Positions 45,101-55,735 of a stretch of 64,000 bases of DNA are shown in pieces. This DNA comes from Amborella trichopoda (Eukaryota > Streptophyta > Magnoliopsida > Amborellales > Amborellaceae). A model generated the notes under the pieces. The model saw only the letters and a list, made by a program, of their open reading frames with translations. It did no database searches and had not been told where the DNA came from. The position numbers and the translations under genes were made by a program. The stretch covers positions 5,250,755 through 5,314,754 of the forward strand of contig NW_006494789.1 in the NCBI RefSeq assembly GCF_000471905.2, written 5' to 3'. Position 1 is the first letter of the stretch; every line of letters begins with the position of its first letter.

Positions 45101-45784
45101 ACAGTGGCTGATGCCCTGACAGCTAAATCCAAGGCACAACCACCTTCTCTAAAGAAGCACAAGATGTCAAAGCCAAAGAAACCCTGGTGGCCACCTGAGC
45201 CAGACTTTGAGGAACAGATTGAGAGAATCAAATGGGCAAACTCCTATTCTCAGGGAGCTTGCCACAGGTGCAAATTTCAGGAGCAATACCCACCACGGGA
45301 CAGATAATCTCAGATCGGGGAGGACGCCACAGCCTCCACTGCAGAAGTCGGGCACCTTGAAGTTCCTCAGTCCGCCATTGCCCCTTAATCCAAAGACTAG
45401 TATGCCTATCTTAAAGCTTCCTGGGCTCCTTCCTAATCCTAATACTTCATGCAGTCCACCTATTTTCCAAATTTCTAGGACCTCTTTTATCCCATGCACC
45501 CAATCTCTTCCAAAACCTCAAATTTCCATCACTCAAACCAAGCCCGGTGTGCAATCAAGTCAGCTAGCCAAAAATAAACCTTTTCTACCCAAACCTTGTC
45601 CTCAACCCAACATACAACCCAAATCGGTGGTAGGACCAGGAGCACAAGGCCCTGATCAAGAAAAGGTGAAATATGATGTGATAGGGCATCTACAGAAGGT
45701 TCCAGCCCTTCTTAGTGTCTACGATGCCCTCATGCTCTCGAAGGATTACCAGATGGCTTGGTTTAGGCTCTCTTTAACGCGTAA
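45100..45784 (+). pseudogene. Proline-rich linker before protease, E6
   Basis: WWPPEPDFEEQIERIK (45190-45240) followed by a long P/S/Q-rich stretch (45340-45640) and the block KVKYDVIGHLQKVPALLSVY. The same layout occurs in E5 and partly in E3 and E4. It has no recognised fold; it probably spaces gag from protease. Confidence 0.65.
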
Positions 45785-46200
45785 GTGTACGAAACCGAAG
45801 TAGAACCCATTGAGGTAGACCCGACAATTCTACAAGGATGTATGCTAATCACCTTTTTAGAGGACGTTTTGCAACTAGGGGAAAATTCCATAATCGCCCT
45901 CTCTGTTACTGATGAATTACATGCATGTCCCATCAATCGAATTATGTTAGATGGAGGGTCGGCGGTCAACCTTATTCCAAGGAGGATCCTTACTCGATTA
46001 GGGTTGGGATCTGAAGATCTTACCTCGACCCACGTCACAGTTCAAGGGTTCAATCAGTCAGGAGAGAAGCCAGCGGCACAGTATGCCTTCGCTTTAAGAT
46101 CAGTTAGCTGAATGATTACACTCAGTTTCATTTAATTGACATCGACACTTCTTACAATATTCTCCTCGGTCGGCCGTGGCTCCATGACTAAGGGTGGTTC
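45785..46200 (+). pseudogene. Retroelement aspartic protease of E6
   Basis: Protease that would cut the gag-pol polyprotein. The active-site region reads IMLDGGSAVNLIPRRIL (about 45943-45993), with the D-G-G-S variant of the aspartic protease motif known from Tat elements. RLGLGSEDLTSTHVTVQGFN follows, then after a frameshift near 46110 the remains of the NILLGRPWL flap/C-terminal block. It is homologous to 60344-60724 in E5, where the serine is replaced by leucine. Confidence 0.82.
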
Positions 46201-47131
46201 CATCAACATTGCATCAATGCTTCAAATATAATCGAGATGGGAGATAGCATACGGTCTACGCTAATAAGAGACCGTTCCCTATGGCCAAAACTCACTATGC
46301 AGATGCTAAATATTACTTTACAGATTTGGCATCCCCTCAGAAGCCGAATGATGAAGGTCACAAGTCTACTAGCAAGACTGCGCCCTTGTCTCATGAAGAT
46401 GTAGAGTTTTACCCTTAACTACTCTTCATATTAACATCCTAACCATCATCCCTCAAGAAACTCCTTCTTCACTGAAAAGGAGTCTTCTCGCTTTACCCCC
46501 AGTTCTGACCCACCTTTGTCGAAAGATGAACTGGAGGTCATTCTTGAGATTGAGCAAGCCATGGGGATATAATTTCCAGCTCCAAGGATCACCTATACGC
46601 CAGACCAGCAGAAAGTCTTGCATATCCCCATTGCGCTCTTGAGAGTTGAAGCGGAGAGGCAACTGCCGTGAAATATTTTTCAAAATCTGGTTGCTATAAG
46701 TATAGAGGATACTCCTCAGACCGATGACCAGCTAAAAGTATTACTTCTCCCTGGTCTCTCAGAAGAGCAGTTCAATGGAAGAGCAACTTTCTTCCCCTCA
46801 AGGGCAGGATCCCCTAGCAAACTTAAGAACTGAAGTCTGCAGTCTCCAGAGTCAATTGGCGGTCATGCGTATTGCTTCGAAGAATCTTAAAGAGTTCATG
46901 CCAGAGACTAAAAGTTATGATGAGCTTGAGGTAAATGTGCCACTAATGGAGGCTGAGGCCCCTCTTGACTGGACTATCTATAGTGACCAGGCTCACCAAA
47001 TCATGAGGAAAATGAACTATGAACCCTTGGCCAATCAGACATTAAAAGGAGCAAAAGCAACAACTCCCCATTTCGAAGCTATCCAAGCCGCGGCAGCCCA
47101 TAATGGGGCTAGACAAGGCCTAGGGTATTAG
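46201..47131 (+). pseudogene. Post-protease region of E6 ending in a stop
   Basis: Follows the protease but is not RT. It encodes KRPFPMAKTHYADAKYYF near 46270, then a frame with stops, then 46775-47131: SSPQGQDPLANLRTEVCSLQ, KSYDELEVNVPLMEAEAPLD and IQAAAAHNGARQGLGY, ending at a stop. The same block ends the same way in E5 (59381-59863). I recognise no domain. In both copies the next sequence is the 3' flank of the antisense PMD gene, so pol is absent here by design rather than by random decay. Confidence 0.75.
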
Positions 47132-47280
47132 CCTCTTGGGGCTATGAAAGTGTCGAGAGGCATCCAAACAAGAAATCACATGAGGTGCAATAAAAGTAAC
47201 AAGAGAATGAAATCATGCAACAAAGTCAAAAGAGAGAAGCGCTTTATTCATCAAGTTAAAATTTTTACAAAATACTGGTG
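47132..47280 (-). terminator. 3' flank of an antisense PMD gene, E6
   Basis: On the - strand this matches 59215-59380, the sequence just after the PMD stop in E5, including the AATAAA signal (here TTTATT at 47243-47248). The PMD coding part itself is cut off at about 47280, where E4 begins in opposite orientation. Confidence 0.8.
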
Positions 47281-48240
47281 ATCTTGAGCTGCTCGAAGTT
47301 GAGGTCTAAGGCTATCTTCAGTTAGATTATAAGGGCCTGATATTCTGCCTCATTATGCGAACCGCCTTGCGCGAGAGAAAAATAAAGTGGCAATATTCCT
47401 CCTCTTGGCATCAAGAATATTACTCCGGTGCCTTCTCGATCAGATTGGAAGGCTTCGTCGAAGTACAATTCCCACACAAGAGAAAGCTCAGCACATAATA
47501 CTTCTTCATCAGGGAGGTCGCTTAATAGCGGAGATTTTGCGTGTACGGGGTGTGTTGTGAGAAAGTCAGCCATGGCCTGGCCTTTGATGGCCTTCTACGG
47601 GATATACATGTTGTCGAATTCCATTAGCAATAATGCCCATTTAGCAAGGCGTCCTGACAAGCATGGGGGTGTCATGAGAAACTTTATAGGACCAGCTTTT
47701 GATATAAGTTTCACTTCATGACCAAGCAAGTAATGGTAGAGCTTTTGTATTGCGAAGATCAGGGCCAGACACATCTTCTCGATAGAGGGACAATTCTTCT
47801 CGGCCCCTTGCATTTTGCAGCTGAGGTAATATAACACAGTCTCTTTTCCCTCTTCATTGTTTTGTACCAACAATGCTCCAAGTGACTCTCCCAAAGCAGT
47901 CACATATAGAATGAGGGGTTTTCCCAATATTGGTGTAGAGAGCACTTGAGAGTTGAGTAAATAATGCTTGATGTCGTCAAGGGCTGCTTGACATGCTTCA
48001 TCCCAGATGAACCTACGAATGTATGCCAGCTGCCCATGAAGAGAACGTAGTTCTTGAAGTGTAGTCGGTGACGACATTTCTTGGATTTCCTTGATCTTGA
48101 TTGGCTCAACTTCAAGCCCTCGATGTCTGACGATGAACCCCAAGAATTTTGTGGAGCGCACGCCAAAAGCGTATTTCAGCGGGTTCATTTTTAGTTGATG
48201 AAGGTGCAACTGCTTGTACACCTTTTCAAGGTCTCTCATG
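47281..48240 (-). pseudogene. RNase H and second RNase H of E4
   Basis: From 48239 down: MRDLEKVYKQLHLHQLKMNP and FGVRSTKFLGFIVRHRGLEV (RT thumb), then a deletion after HGQLAYIRRF into WDEACQAALDDIKHYLL. KPLILYVTALGESLGALLVQ and EKMCLALIFAIQKLYHYLLG show the Ogre-type first RNase H. After 47590 comes the archaeal-like RNase H: WELYFDEAFQSDREGTGVIF with the first D, and NEAEYQALI with the glutamate. It is truncated at 47281, so integrase is missing. Confidence 0.87.
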
Positions 48241-49140
48241 TCCGTATCCTTCTCTTTCGATTTTACACACTCAAAGTTAAGAATGCAGTGGCATCTTCAT
48301 CTTCGGGAGCCATCCTTATCTGATTATACCCTGAGTATCCGTCCATGAAGGAAAAGATTTGACAGTGAGCTGTAGAGTGGATGAGCATCTCGGTGAATGG
48401 AAACGGCATGTCATCCTTAGAACAAGCGGTATTCAAATCGCAAAAGTCAATACACACTCTGATTTGACCATTCTTCTTCTTGATTGGGACGGTATTTGCC
48501 AGCCATTTTGGGTATTTGACTTCACAGATGAAACCTGCGTGCCTGAGCTTGGTTATCTCGGCATCTATCTGCATTTCAAGGTTAGGCTTGAACCTTCTAG
48601 ATTTCCGTTTGACAGGTTTGACAGTTGGATCAATGTCGAGATAGTGAATGGCGACATGAGGGTCTAAACCAGCCATCTCATGGTAGTGCCAAGCAAAGAC
48701 GTCTCGGTTTGCTTTCAAGAAGGTAGTGAAATCTTCTTTCTCTTCTAGAGGCATATTCTATGAAATGAAAGTGGGTTAAGGATCCACTTCGTCTCCAAGA
48801 TTATTTCCTCGAGTTCATCAGCAGTGGTCTGACCACCTTCTTCCCATTCCTCTTGACCCTCTTGCAACTCTTCATCGTCGTTTTCTGAGATCTTTCGATC
48901 GACCTCAAGTGAAAAGACCCATGATCCTGACATCTCTACCTCCGATAGAGGTCCAGAGTGGGTCATAATTTCTGCACCTTTCTCGAATTGCGTGATGGAA
49001 AGGTCAACCTCAAAAGTGGAAAACACATCAGGTTGGAGAAACTTATCTCAAAAGTTAGAGGAAAATTGAGGTTCAGTGATGATGATGTGAAGAGTGTCTT
49101 CGTACGAATCACACGATATTCGTACAGATGCCTGGAGTGT
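48241..49140 (-). pseudogene. Reverse transcriptase of E4, catalytic box deleted
   Basis: Pre-RT acidic stretch (DDEELQEGQEEWEEGGQTTA, about 48820-48880), then EEKEDFTTFLKANRDVFAWH, KRKSRRFKPNLEMQIDAEIT, PIKKKNGQIRVCIDFCDLN and FMDGYSGYNQIRMAPEDED (about 48295-48352) with the first catalytic D. After AFLTLSV at 48263 the sequence jumps to the KSKEKDTDMRDLEKVYKQ region, so about 50 residues including the Y-x-D-D box are gone. RT would copy element RNA; this copy cannot. Confidence 0.9.
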
Positions 49141-50330
49141 TTACTCCGAGCCGGTTGATTATTCACAGACTTGTATCATGTGGCAAGCCTCCCGAGTGTA
49201 GAAACTTTTCCCTTTCGACTCTTTTCAGTCTCTGCTCAAAGTCAGGCTCAGGGGGCCACTGGGGTTTCTTTGGCTTCGACTTCTTGTGCTTCTTTGAAGA
49301 ATGTGGCATTGCCTTGGCTTTAGCATCAGGGCATCAACAACTATTGGAATCCTACTGCTTGTATTAGAGTCTTTCTCAGTCAGTTTTACTGCGTCCTACT
49401 TATATTGATTCCCTTGAATTCTTGGTCGAGAGCCTCGAAGTTTGGGCATATCAAGGTTGTACCTGTTGGGGACGTAGAAGAGAGAGAATGAGAAGCAGAA
49501 GATGAAGAAGGAGAAGAGTTAGAAGGTGGGGGATTTTTAAGGTCGTTCCCCTCATCAGACCGTTCTAGACAGCTTTTTACGTCATCACAAGGGTTGGACA
49601 GGTGCAGGGGGTATTTTAGGTCTTTCCCTTGCATAGACTGTCGGGGGGTGCTTTTAACGTCGTCACCCTCATCGGACATATGCTGAGTTGGAGATGGCAC
49701 GGGGACGTCTTCTTGACAGGATGGAGAAGGAAGAAGGATCGTGCCAGGGATGAAGTCCAGTAAAGTTGGCAATGGAGGATGGGGCTTGAGAAATTCCTGC
49801 TCGACGATGGGTTGAGCGGTCTTGTTTCTTCGGTGAGTAGCCCTTAGTGCCCGTATTTTTCTTGTTTTCTGAGGTGATGTTTGATTTATCTTGTCAGGCT
49901 TGGGAACAACTCTAGCTTGGGCTTCTCGCTTTAAAGACTTGAGTCTATTTTGACCATGGTAGACTATCCATGGCTGGGGAATCGAGGGTTCCGCAGAGTC
50001 TAAGTCATTGATAGGAAGGTCCTGCTTTGGGAGATCTCCTTGCCTTGATGGAGAAGTAACTTGGGGGTCACTTACAAGGGGATTGTAAAACTCCTGACAC
50101 TCCCGCATTTTGTTTGCAAATATATCAAGGAAACTTGTGCATTCGGATAAGTAATGGCCTCTTATCTGATGGTACGGGCACCAACAATCTTCAGTCCCCT
50201 TAACAAGGCGACAGGGTTGCCTTGCCTGCTTCAGTGTGATTATGCCTTCCTGAAGCATTATAATGAAGAAGGCATAAAGGATACCAGGCATTTCGTCTTT
50301 CTATTGGATGGTTATGACATGGGAGGCCTA
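49141..50330 (-). pseudogene. Gag-pro linker with second zinc finger, E4
   Basis: The 301-residue open frame at 49386-50291 is the longest of this segment in any copy. It holds IIMLQEGIITLKQARQPCRL, the finger WCPYHQIRGHYLSEC (about 50130-50180), a proline/serine-rich middle, and repeated acidic motifs (EGDDVKSTP, CDDVKSCLE, EGNDLKNPP). Below 49386 come the remains of the WPPEPDF block. At about 49140 the sequence jumps into the pre-RT segment, so the protease is deleted. Confidence 0.75.
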
Positions 50331-51745
50331 AGATGTCCCAAAGGCCTTCTTTAAGTCTTCAAGCATTAGCTGACCCTTCAGAATCTGGGCCTTGATAATA
50401 TCCTTCAGCGTGTAGCAGTCACCTGTAGGATGATTGATCCTCCAATGGTAGGCACAATAATTTGCCTAAGTGTTAAGGTTCGGTTGCTTAGGGAATTTGG
50501 TTTCTGGTAGCTGGACCATATTTTGCTCCAATAATAACTGGAACAACGTAGGGACCCATTCCTTCTCGAAGGGGTAGACCTTGTTCTTATGCTAGGTAAA
50601 ATAATCACCCTAATCAAGGTTGGCTGGTGGGGGTACCCGATTGTACGACTGTTGTTGCTTTCCGGCCTGGGGTGTTACCTTTGCTGTGCTTACCCGTTTT
50701 GAGAGGTCCAAATTTTGGGAGGGAACCTTCTTTGAATCAACTACCATGATGGCTGCACTGATTACCCCTTTCTGTTGGCTGTCCCATGTGTTATTCCGAG
50801 AGTTACCATTGCCTCGATTGTTTGTTGAACTTGTAGATGGTTGCTGTGTCGCACCATGGAGGCATGATAAACTTTCTATGCGAACTGATTTAGAGATCAA
50901 CTCTGACATGGAGGTCGGGTTAGAGGCCTCAACATGTAGAGCGATCTCGGTTCGCATGTTCTGCATGCAAGTTTGGAATGCTTCCTTCTCAAGCATAGGA
51001 TTAGGATGTCGGGAAGCCAAGTTTCTCCACTTGATATGAATTGATCTACAGGCTCATCGGGGATCTTGAGTCAGGGTGAGATGTTTGATGGTTTTAACCT
51101 CTGTCTCGACCTCATAGAAGTTTTGATCGAACAGCTTCTCATCTCCACCCACATATGGACTGAGTTTGGAGGGAATCGGGCGTACCATTGAAATGCTGGG
51201 CCATCGAGGGTCTCAACAAACTATCAAACAAGAAGTCTCCCGTCAGTCGCTGTTTCTCGACATGCTGCCTGGAAGTGGGCAATATGCTGGTTTAAGGACG
51301 TGGTTCAGTTAAATAAAGGAAACTTCCCTTTCTTATAGTCGGAGGGAAATGGGACCTGATCAATATACGAGCGGTATGGCCTTTGATAAGGCGTCGCACC
51401 CTGTATCCTTGAGATTTTTGTCTGTTCTTTAGGCTATGGGTGACCATAGCATTAATATTTGTTTGAGAGACTGGATGAGGCATAGAATTGTCCTATGTGG
51501 TAGAAGGAGGGGGTTGTCGTGGAAGTGCACCATCGGAGTGATGGGAATTGACCTCATGGTTAGCCGACTGGCGTGCGACGTCGATACGATCGATCTTTTC
51601 CATCATCATGCTCACCATATCCTCAATTGTTCATGTGCCTTCCTGCACATCACCGGGCTCTCTTACGGCCATTACACTGACCGTTTCTCTATGGAGGTCA
51701 ACGTTAGTGGCAACTGAGGGCTTGCAAACTTGACGGGTCGTACGT
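50331..51745 (-). pseudogene. Gag of E4
   Basis: Contains the first finger CAYHWRINHPTGDC (about 50410-50455), the Q/N-rich stretch (50610-50860), EIALHVEASNPTSMSELISK (about 50890-50950), and upstream the capsid domain around FVETLDGPAFQWYARFPPNS (about 51160-51220), in several frames. Coiled and proline-rich parts lie at 51440-51640. It runs parallel to the E6 gag. Frameshifts and stops are present. Confidence 0.8.
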
Positions 51746-52414
51746 GGTAGGTCAGTTAGCAAGGGGCCTGCATGCCCTGGCTGAACTCGACTCACGTTGG
51801 GATCGATTCTTCATGGTCTTGGGACCGTGGCTGTTGAGCAGATGGGTATTTTTCTGTGATAGTAACCACCACACAGGGCTCATGGAGTTCTTCTTCAGGT
51901 TTCATTGTCTGAAGGGGGTAGAAGGGATTCAAGTGAAGAGGGTTGTCAGAGTTGTTTGTTTTGACTGCCTTGGTCGCCTCTCTAGTCAAAATTTGTAGAC
52001 CTCTATCGTGTTTGGTCTTGTGGTTTTGATGGACCTCGTGCCAAAACTGCTATCTAGGTCATGGCTGGTCAGCTCTTCTTGCACAGGAGAGAACTGTCTC
52101 CATCAGGTGCGGCAACGGATGAGGGCCACGAATTGGAGTCTTCTTGGGTCGAAGAGGATGAAGGACTCAATCTTCCATCAGGTCAATGCCTCAAGCTCTC
52201 CTATGCGCTCCAGAGACATGACCAAAATGACGGGGCTCGTTCAGGATGGTACTCTTGGGGAAAACCTTCAAGTACCAAGGCTGAATTTGCGTGCTCGATA
52301 AAGGAGGAGTGGACCGAAGCGGGGTTGGCTCATAAGGAGGCCTGAGTCGATGGCGAGAGGGCATCTGTGATGATGACGCGTGTGCACCCCTTGAAGAAGG
52401 GTCACGGTGACCTT
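51746..52414 (-). pseudogene. Gag N-terminus and pre-gag frame of E4
   Basis: 51792-51989 encodes NPLHLNPFYPLQTMKPEEEL and CVVVTITEKYPSAQQPRS, matched by the + strand fragment at 63790-63925. 52191-52400 carries the conserved leader block TILNEPRHFGHVSGAHRRA. It breaks at about 52415 after GGGTCACGGTGACC, where the 3' UTR of E5 begins. PBS and 5' LTR of E4 are missing. Confidence 0.65.
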
Positions 52415-52625
52415 TCTTGTGTTTGTTTCTAGAGTATATTTGTGACGTCATGGGAATAATGCTCTTCCTAATGAGCCTTGTCTTGCCATCTTGGCGAGTC
52501 TTCTGTCTTTCGAGTCCTTTTGCAACTAGACTCAGGCTGTTGGAATCTTTTCCTTTAAGCTCGTATTTTTGGATTCCTAGCATTGTGTTACCAGGTATAC
52601 ACTATGACCGTTATTCCATCATTTT
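52415..52625 (-). other. 3' UTR remnant of E5
   Basis: Matches 12890-13060 of the E1 3' UTR (shared words TTGTTTCTAGAGT, GGGAATAATG, CTTGTCTTGCC). The rest of the 3' UTR, polypurine tract and 3' LTR of E5 are missing, replaced by the leader of E4. No gene. Confidence 0.75.
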
Positions 52626-54012
52626 TTTTTGTGAAGGCGTGTTTAAGGTCATGCCTTCGAGACCTATGCGAAACAGTTTAACGTTATGCGACCTAGACAT
52701 GCACTATGGTTTAAGGTCATACAACTGAACCGTAATGGAGATGGATGGCAGTTTGTAGAGGCAATGAAGTGAGTATGGTGGTGGTTTGACTCACTTGGGG
52801 AAATGGTATGAGGCTATCTATGACAAATGGATGATGTATGAAGTGTGAGTGTGGAGGATGGTGACCCACTAACTTACAACGAGTTTGGATGGCGGGATGG
52901 TTCACCGTTTTGTGAGCGCGGGTGAGACTCACTGGGGAATGAGGTATAGTGATGAAGTGAATGACCTCAGTGGGGAGGTAGTGAAGGTGGTGCGTGCACA
53001 AGAACGGCTCCGTTAGGGAAAACGTACTTGAAAGTGCACGTAAAAGGCGTGTGCACGTATGTGGGGGCGAGTTTATGGTCATGCCTCATGGACCTATGCA
53101 AAGCAGTTTATCATCATGCGGCCAGAATGTGCACTATGGTTTAAGTTCATATAGCAGGACCGTGGTTATGCAGTTTAAAGTCATACAACTAGGATCGTGT
53201 AACTTAAGGTCGTGCAACTATACCTTCGCTATAGTTTAAGGTCATATAGTTTGAACTGCGGTTATGCAGTTTAGAGTCATGCAACTAGAACCTGGCAGTT
53301 TAAGGTCATGCAACTAGACCTCTGCTACATTTTAAGGTCGTATTATTTGGACCGTGCAGTTTTAAGGTTGTGCAACTAGACCTGGGCTGTGCAGTTTAGG
53401 GTCATGCAGCACAGACCATAGTTATGTCGTTTTAAAGTCATGCAATTAGAACCATGCAGTTTAAGGTCATGCAATTAGACCTCCGCTACAATTTAGGGTC
53501 ATATAGTTTGGACTGTGCAATTTTGGGTCATGCATCTAGACCTGGGCTGTGCAGTTTAGGGTCATGCACCACGGACCATAGCTATGCAATTTTAAAGTCA
53601 TGCAACTAGGACCATGCAGTTTAAGGTTGTGCAACTAGACCTCTGCTACAGTTTAAGGTCGTATAGTTTGGACCATGCAGTTTAGGGTCATGCATCTAGA
53701 CCTGGGCTGTGCAGTTTAGGGTCATGCAGTACGGACCATAGCTATGCAGTTTTAAAGTCATGCAATTAGGATCATGCAGTTTAAGATCATGCAACTAGAC
53801 ATCTGCTACAATTTAAGGTCGTATAATTTGGATCGTGAAATTTTAGGGTCCTGCAACTAGACCTGGGCTGTGCAGTTTAGGGTCATGCAACATGGACCAT
53901 AGCTATGCAGTTTTAAAGTCATGCAACTAGGACCATGCAGTTTAAGGTCATGCAACTATGCATGTGCTACAGTTTAAGGTCGTATAGTTTGGAACATGCA
54001 GTTTAGGGTTGT
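52626..54012 (-). repeat. R1 tandem array in the 3' UTR of E5
   Basis: The largest R1 array, interrupted by unique sequence at 52740-53090. In its right part a higher-order period is exact: CCTGGGCTGTGCAGTTTAGG begins at 53381, 53541, 53701 and (first nine bases plus one) 53862, spacing 160, 160 and 161. Each block contains several diverged GTTTAAGGTC-type subunits. No coding potential. Confidence 0.9.
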
Positions 54013-54039
54013 GCATCTAGACCATTGTGTGGGTCGCCA

Positions 54040-54540
54040 TGTTGGTGAAGCTCCATAGGGAATAGGTCTGTGGGTGGCAATCAAACTCCTTGGGGATAAA
54101 ATGGTTAAGGCCATACACAAGTAGGGGGCTTAAATGGAGATGGTGGCCCAACGAGGGATGGCGAACGAAAGCGAATTTCATTGGGGATTAGGGGGGCAAG
54201 CCTACTTTATGGGGTGAAAGATGAGGCTTTATGGAGAATTGGCTTATGACAAGTAACCCGACTCCCTGGGGATAAGATAACTTGGTGTGAAATAGACCCA
54301 CTGGGAATTGAAGAGGTAAGAATGACTCTAACTCCATTGGGGATGATGGGCTGTAGTATAGGTGTGACTCCTACTAAGGGATGAGGGACAATGTCCTGCT
54401 CCTGACTCCATTGGGGATGCTAGGTCACGGCTTGGGTGCAACAGACTGGGTGCAACGCCACTGGGGATAGTGGTGGGACATACACGATTCACTGGAAATG
54501 GGCGATAATAGACGACTTGAAATACAGTCGGCTTCAGGTG
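54040..54540 (-). repeat. R2 repeats of E5
   Basis: Diverged CTCCATTGGGGATGATGGG-type repeats at 40-70 base spacing, parallel to 14290-14700 in E1. Confidence 0.55.
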
Positions 54541-54554
54541 TAGCAATAATTATT

Positions 54555-54815
54555 TCTTGCGAATGTTCAACCGGTGCTAAGTTCTTAAAAACACAACCAA
54601 CGCTAGGTTCTTAAAAACTCAGCTGATGCTGTGAATGGCCCTTGATATCGTTTGAACACAACCGACGCTAAGTAAATTGACACTAAGGTCGTTTGAAATT
54701 CACCCGGTGCCAAGTCAACCGGCCTAAGGTTGTTTGGAATACACTTAGCTCCAAGTCAACAGGCGTTAGGGTTGTTTGGAATTCACCCGACACCAAGTCA
54801 ATTGACGCTGAGCAT
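54555..54815 (-). repeat. R3 tandem repeats of E5
   Basis: Units like CACCCGGTGCCAAGTCAACC with a TTGTTTGGAA spacer, about 45 bases, five or six copies. Parallel to 14730-15065. Confidence 0.65.
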
Positions 54816-55735
54816 GGATTGATACTTGAGTCATGGCTAGAGTCTGACCCGTTCTGGCCCATCATCGTTTGGCTTCCGTTGGACACGATTGGGATTCCCA
54901 GTTTGTGAGGGGTGTTCGAGGGTAGTGTGGTCCGTATAAGGGGGTAAAATCCCATTTTCTTTACTTTTCACCACGGGTAAAAAAAAAGAACTTAAACAAA
55001 ATTTTTCTTTAACAGTGAGGAGAGGGTGCTCGGTTGAAGTTCCGGCCAGTAGTGGGACTATCGATAAAAGTTTTGTAGGGAAGGTTTTTGGCACACAGTG
55101 GGATTTCTGGTGGTCTTGCATGGAAGGCATTTGGCAAGAAGACTTTGCCAAGAATTTGGTGAAGTTGCAGAGATAGGTTTTAGCACAGAGGACTTTCCGG
55201 TGAAGGGAAGGTCTCTAGCCTTGGTATTTTTTTAGGGTAAAAGAGGCGAGAAGTGCAGTAGCAGGCATTTTCGCAAGTTTTGAAAGGTTTTATTTTTGGT
55301 GCTTTTAAGGGGTTCGCAGGGACTTAGAGAAAGTTTGCAAAAGTTTTTGGTGAGTTTCTGGTGACGTCCCGGCTAAAAACACAGGCGGGAAAGTTTTTCA
55401 ATGGGTTTTTTCGGCCGTGCAGAGGACGTTTCGGGGGGAACTCGAAGGGACAAAACGGTTGCAGGTAGGGTGAATCGTCGCAGGGAAAGTGTACGGTTAC
55501 CTCTTTCGTGTGTTAGGTGGAGCAGCGATACGTGGTGACGGTTGGGATTTGCTCGTGTGTCAAGAAGCACAAAAGGACGTGGAGACGGTTACCAGTTGAC
55601 ATAGCTGAGTTCGACATACTTAGCTGACACTAGTCGTTGGCACGCAACAAGTGCTGGGCATTGTCAAGCTCAACCAGCGCTGAGCGTTGGCAGACACAGT
55701 CAGCGCTAAGTATTAGCGGACATAGCCAAAATTCC
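54816..55735 (-). other. 3' UTR segment of E5 up to the PMD gene
   Basis: Shared with E1 (15066-16190) and in part with E3. It ends with a shortened R4 block (about 55620-55735, CAACCAGCGCTGAGCGTTGG type). No gene. It would contain the promoter of the + strand PMD gene if that gene has its own. Confidence 0.55.
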
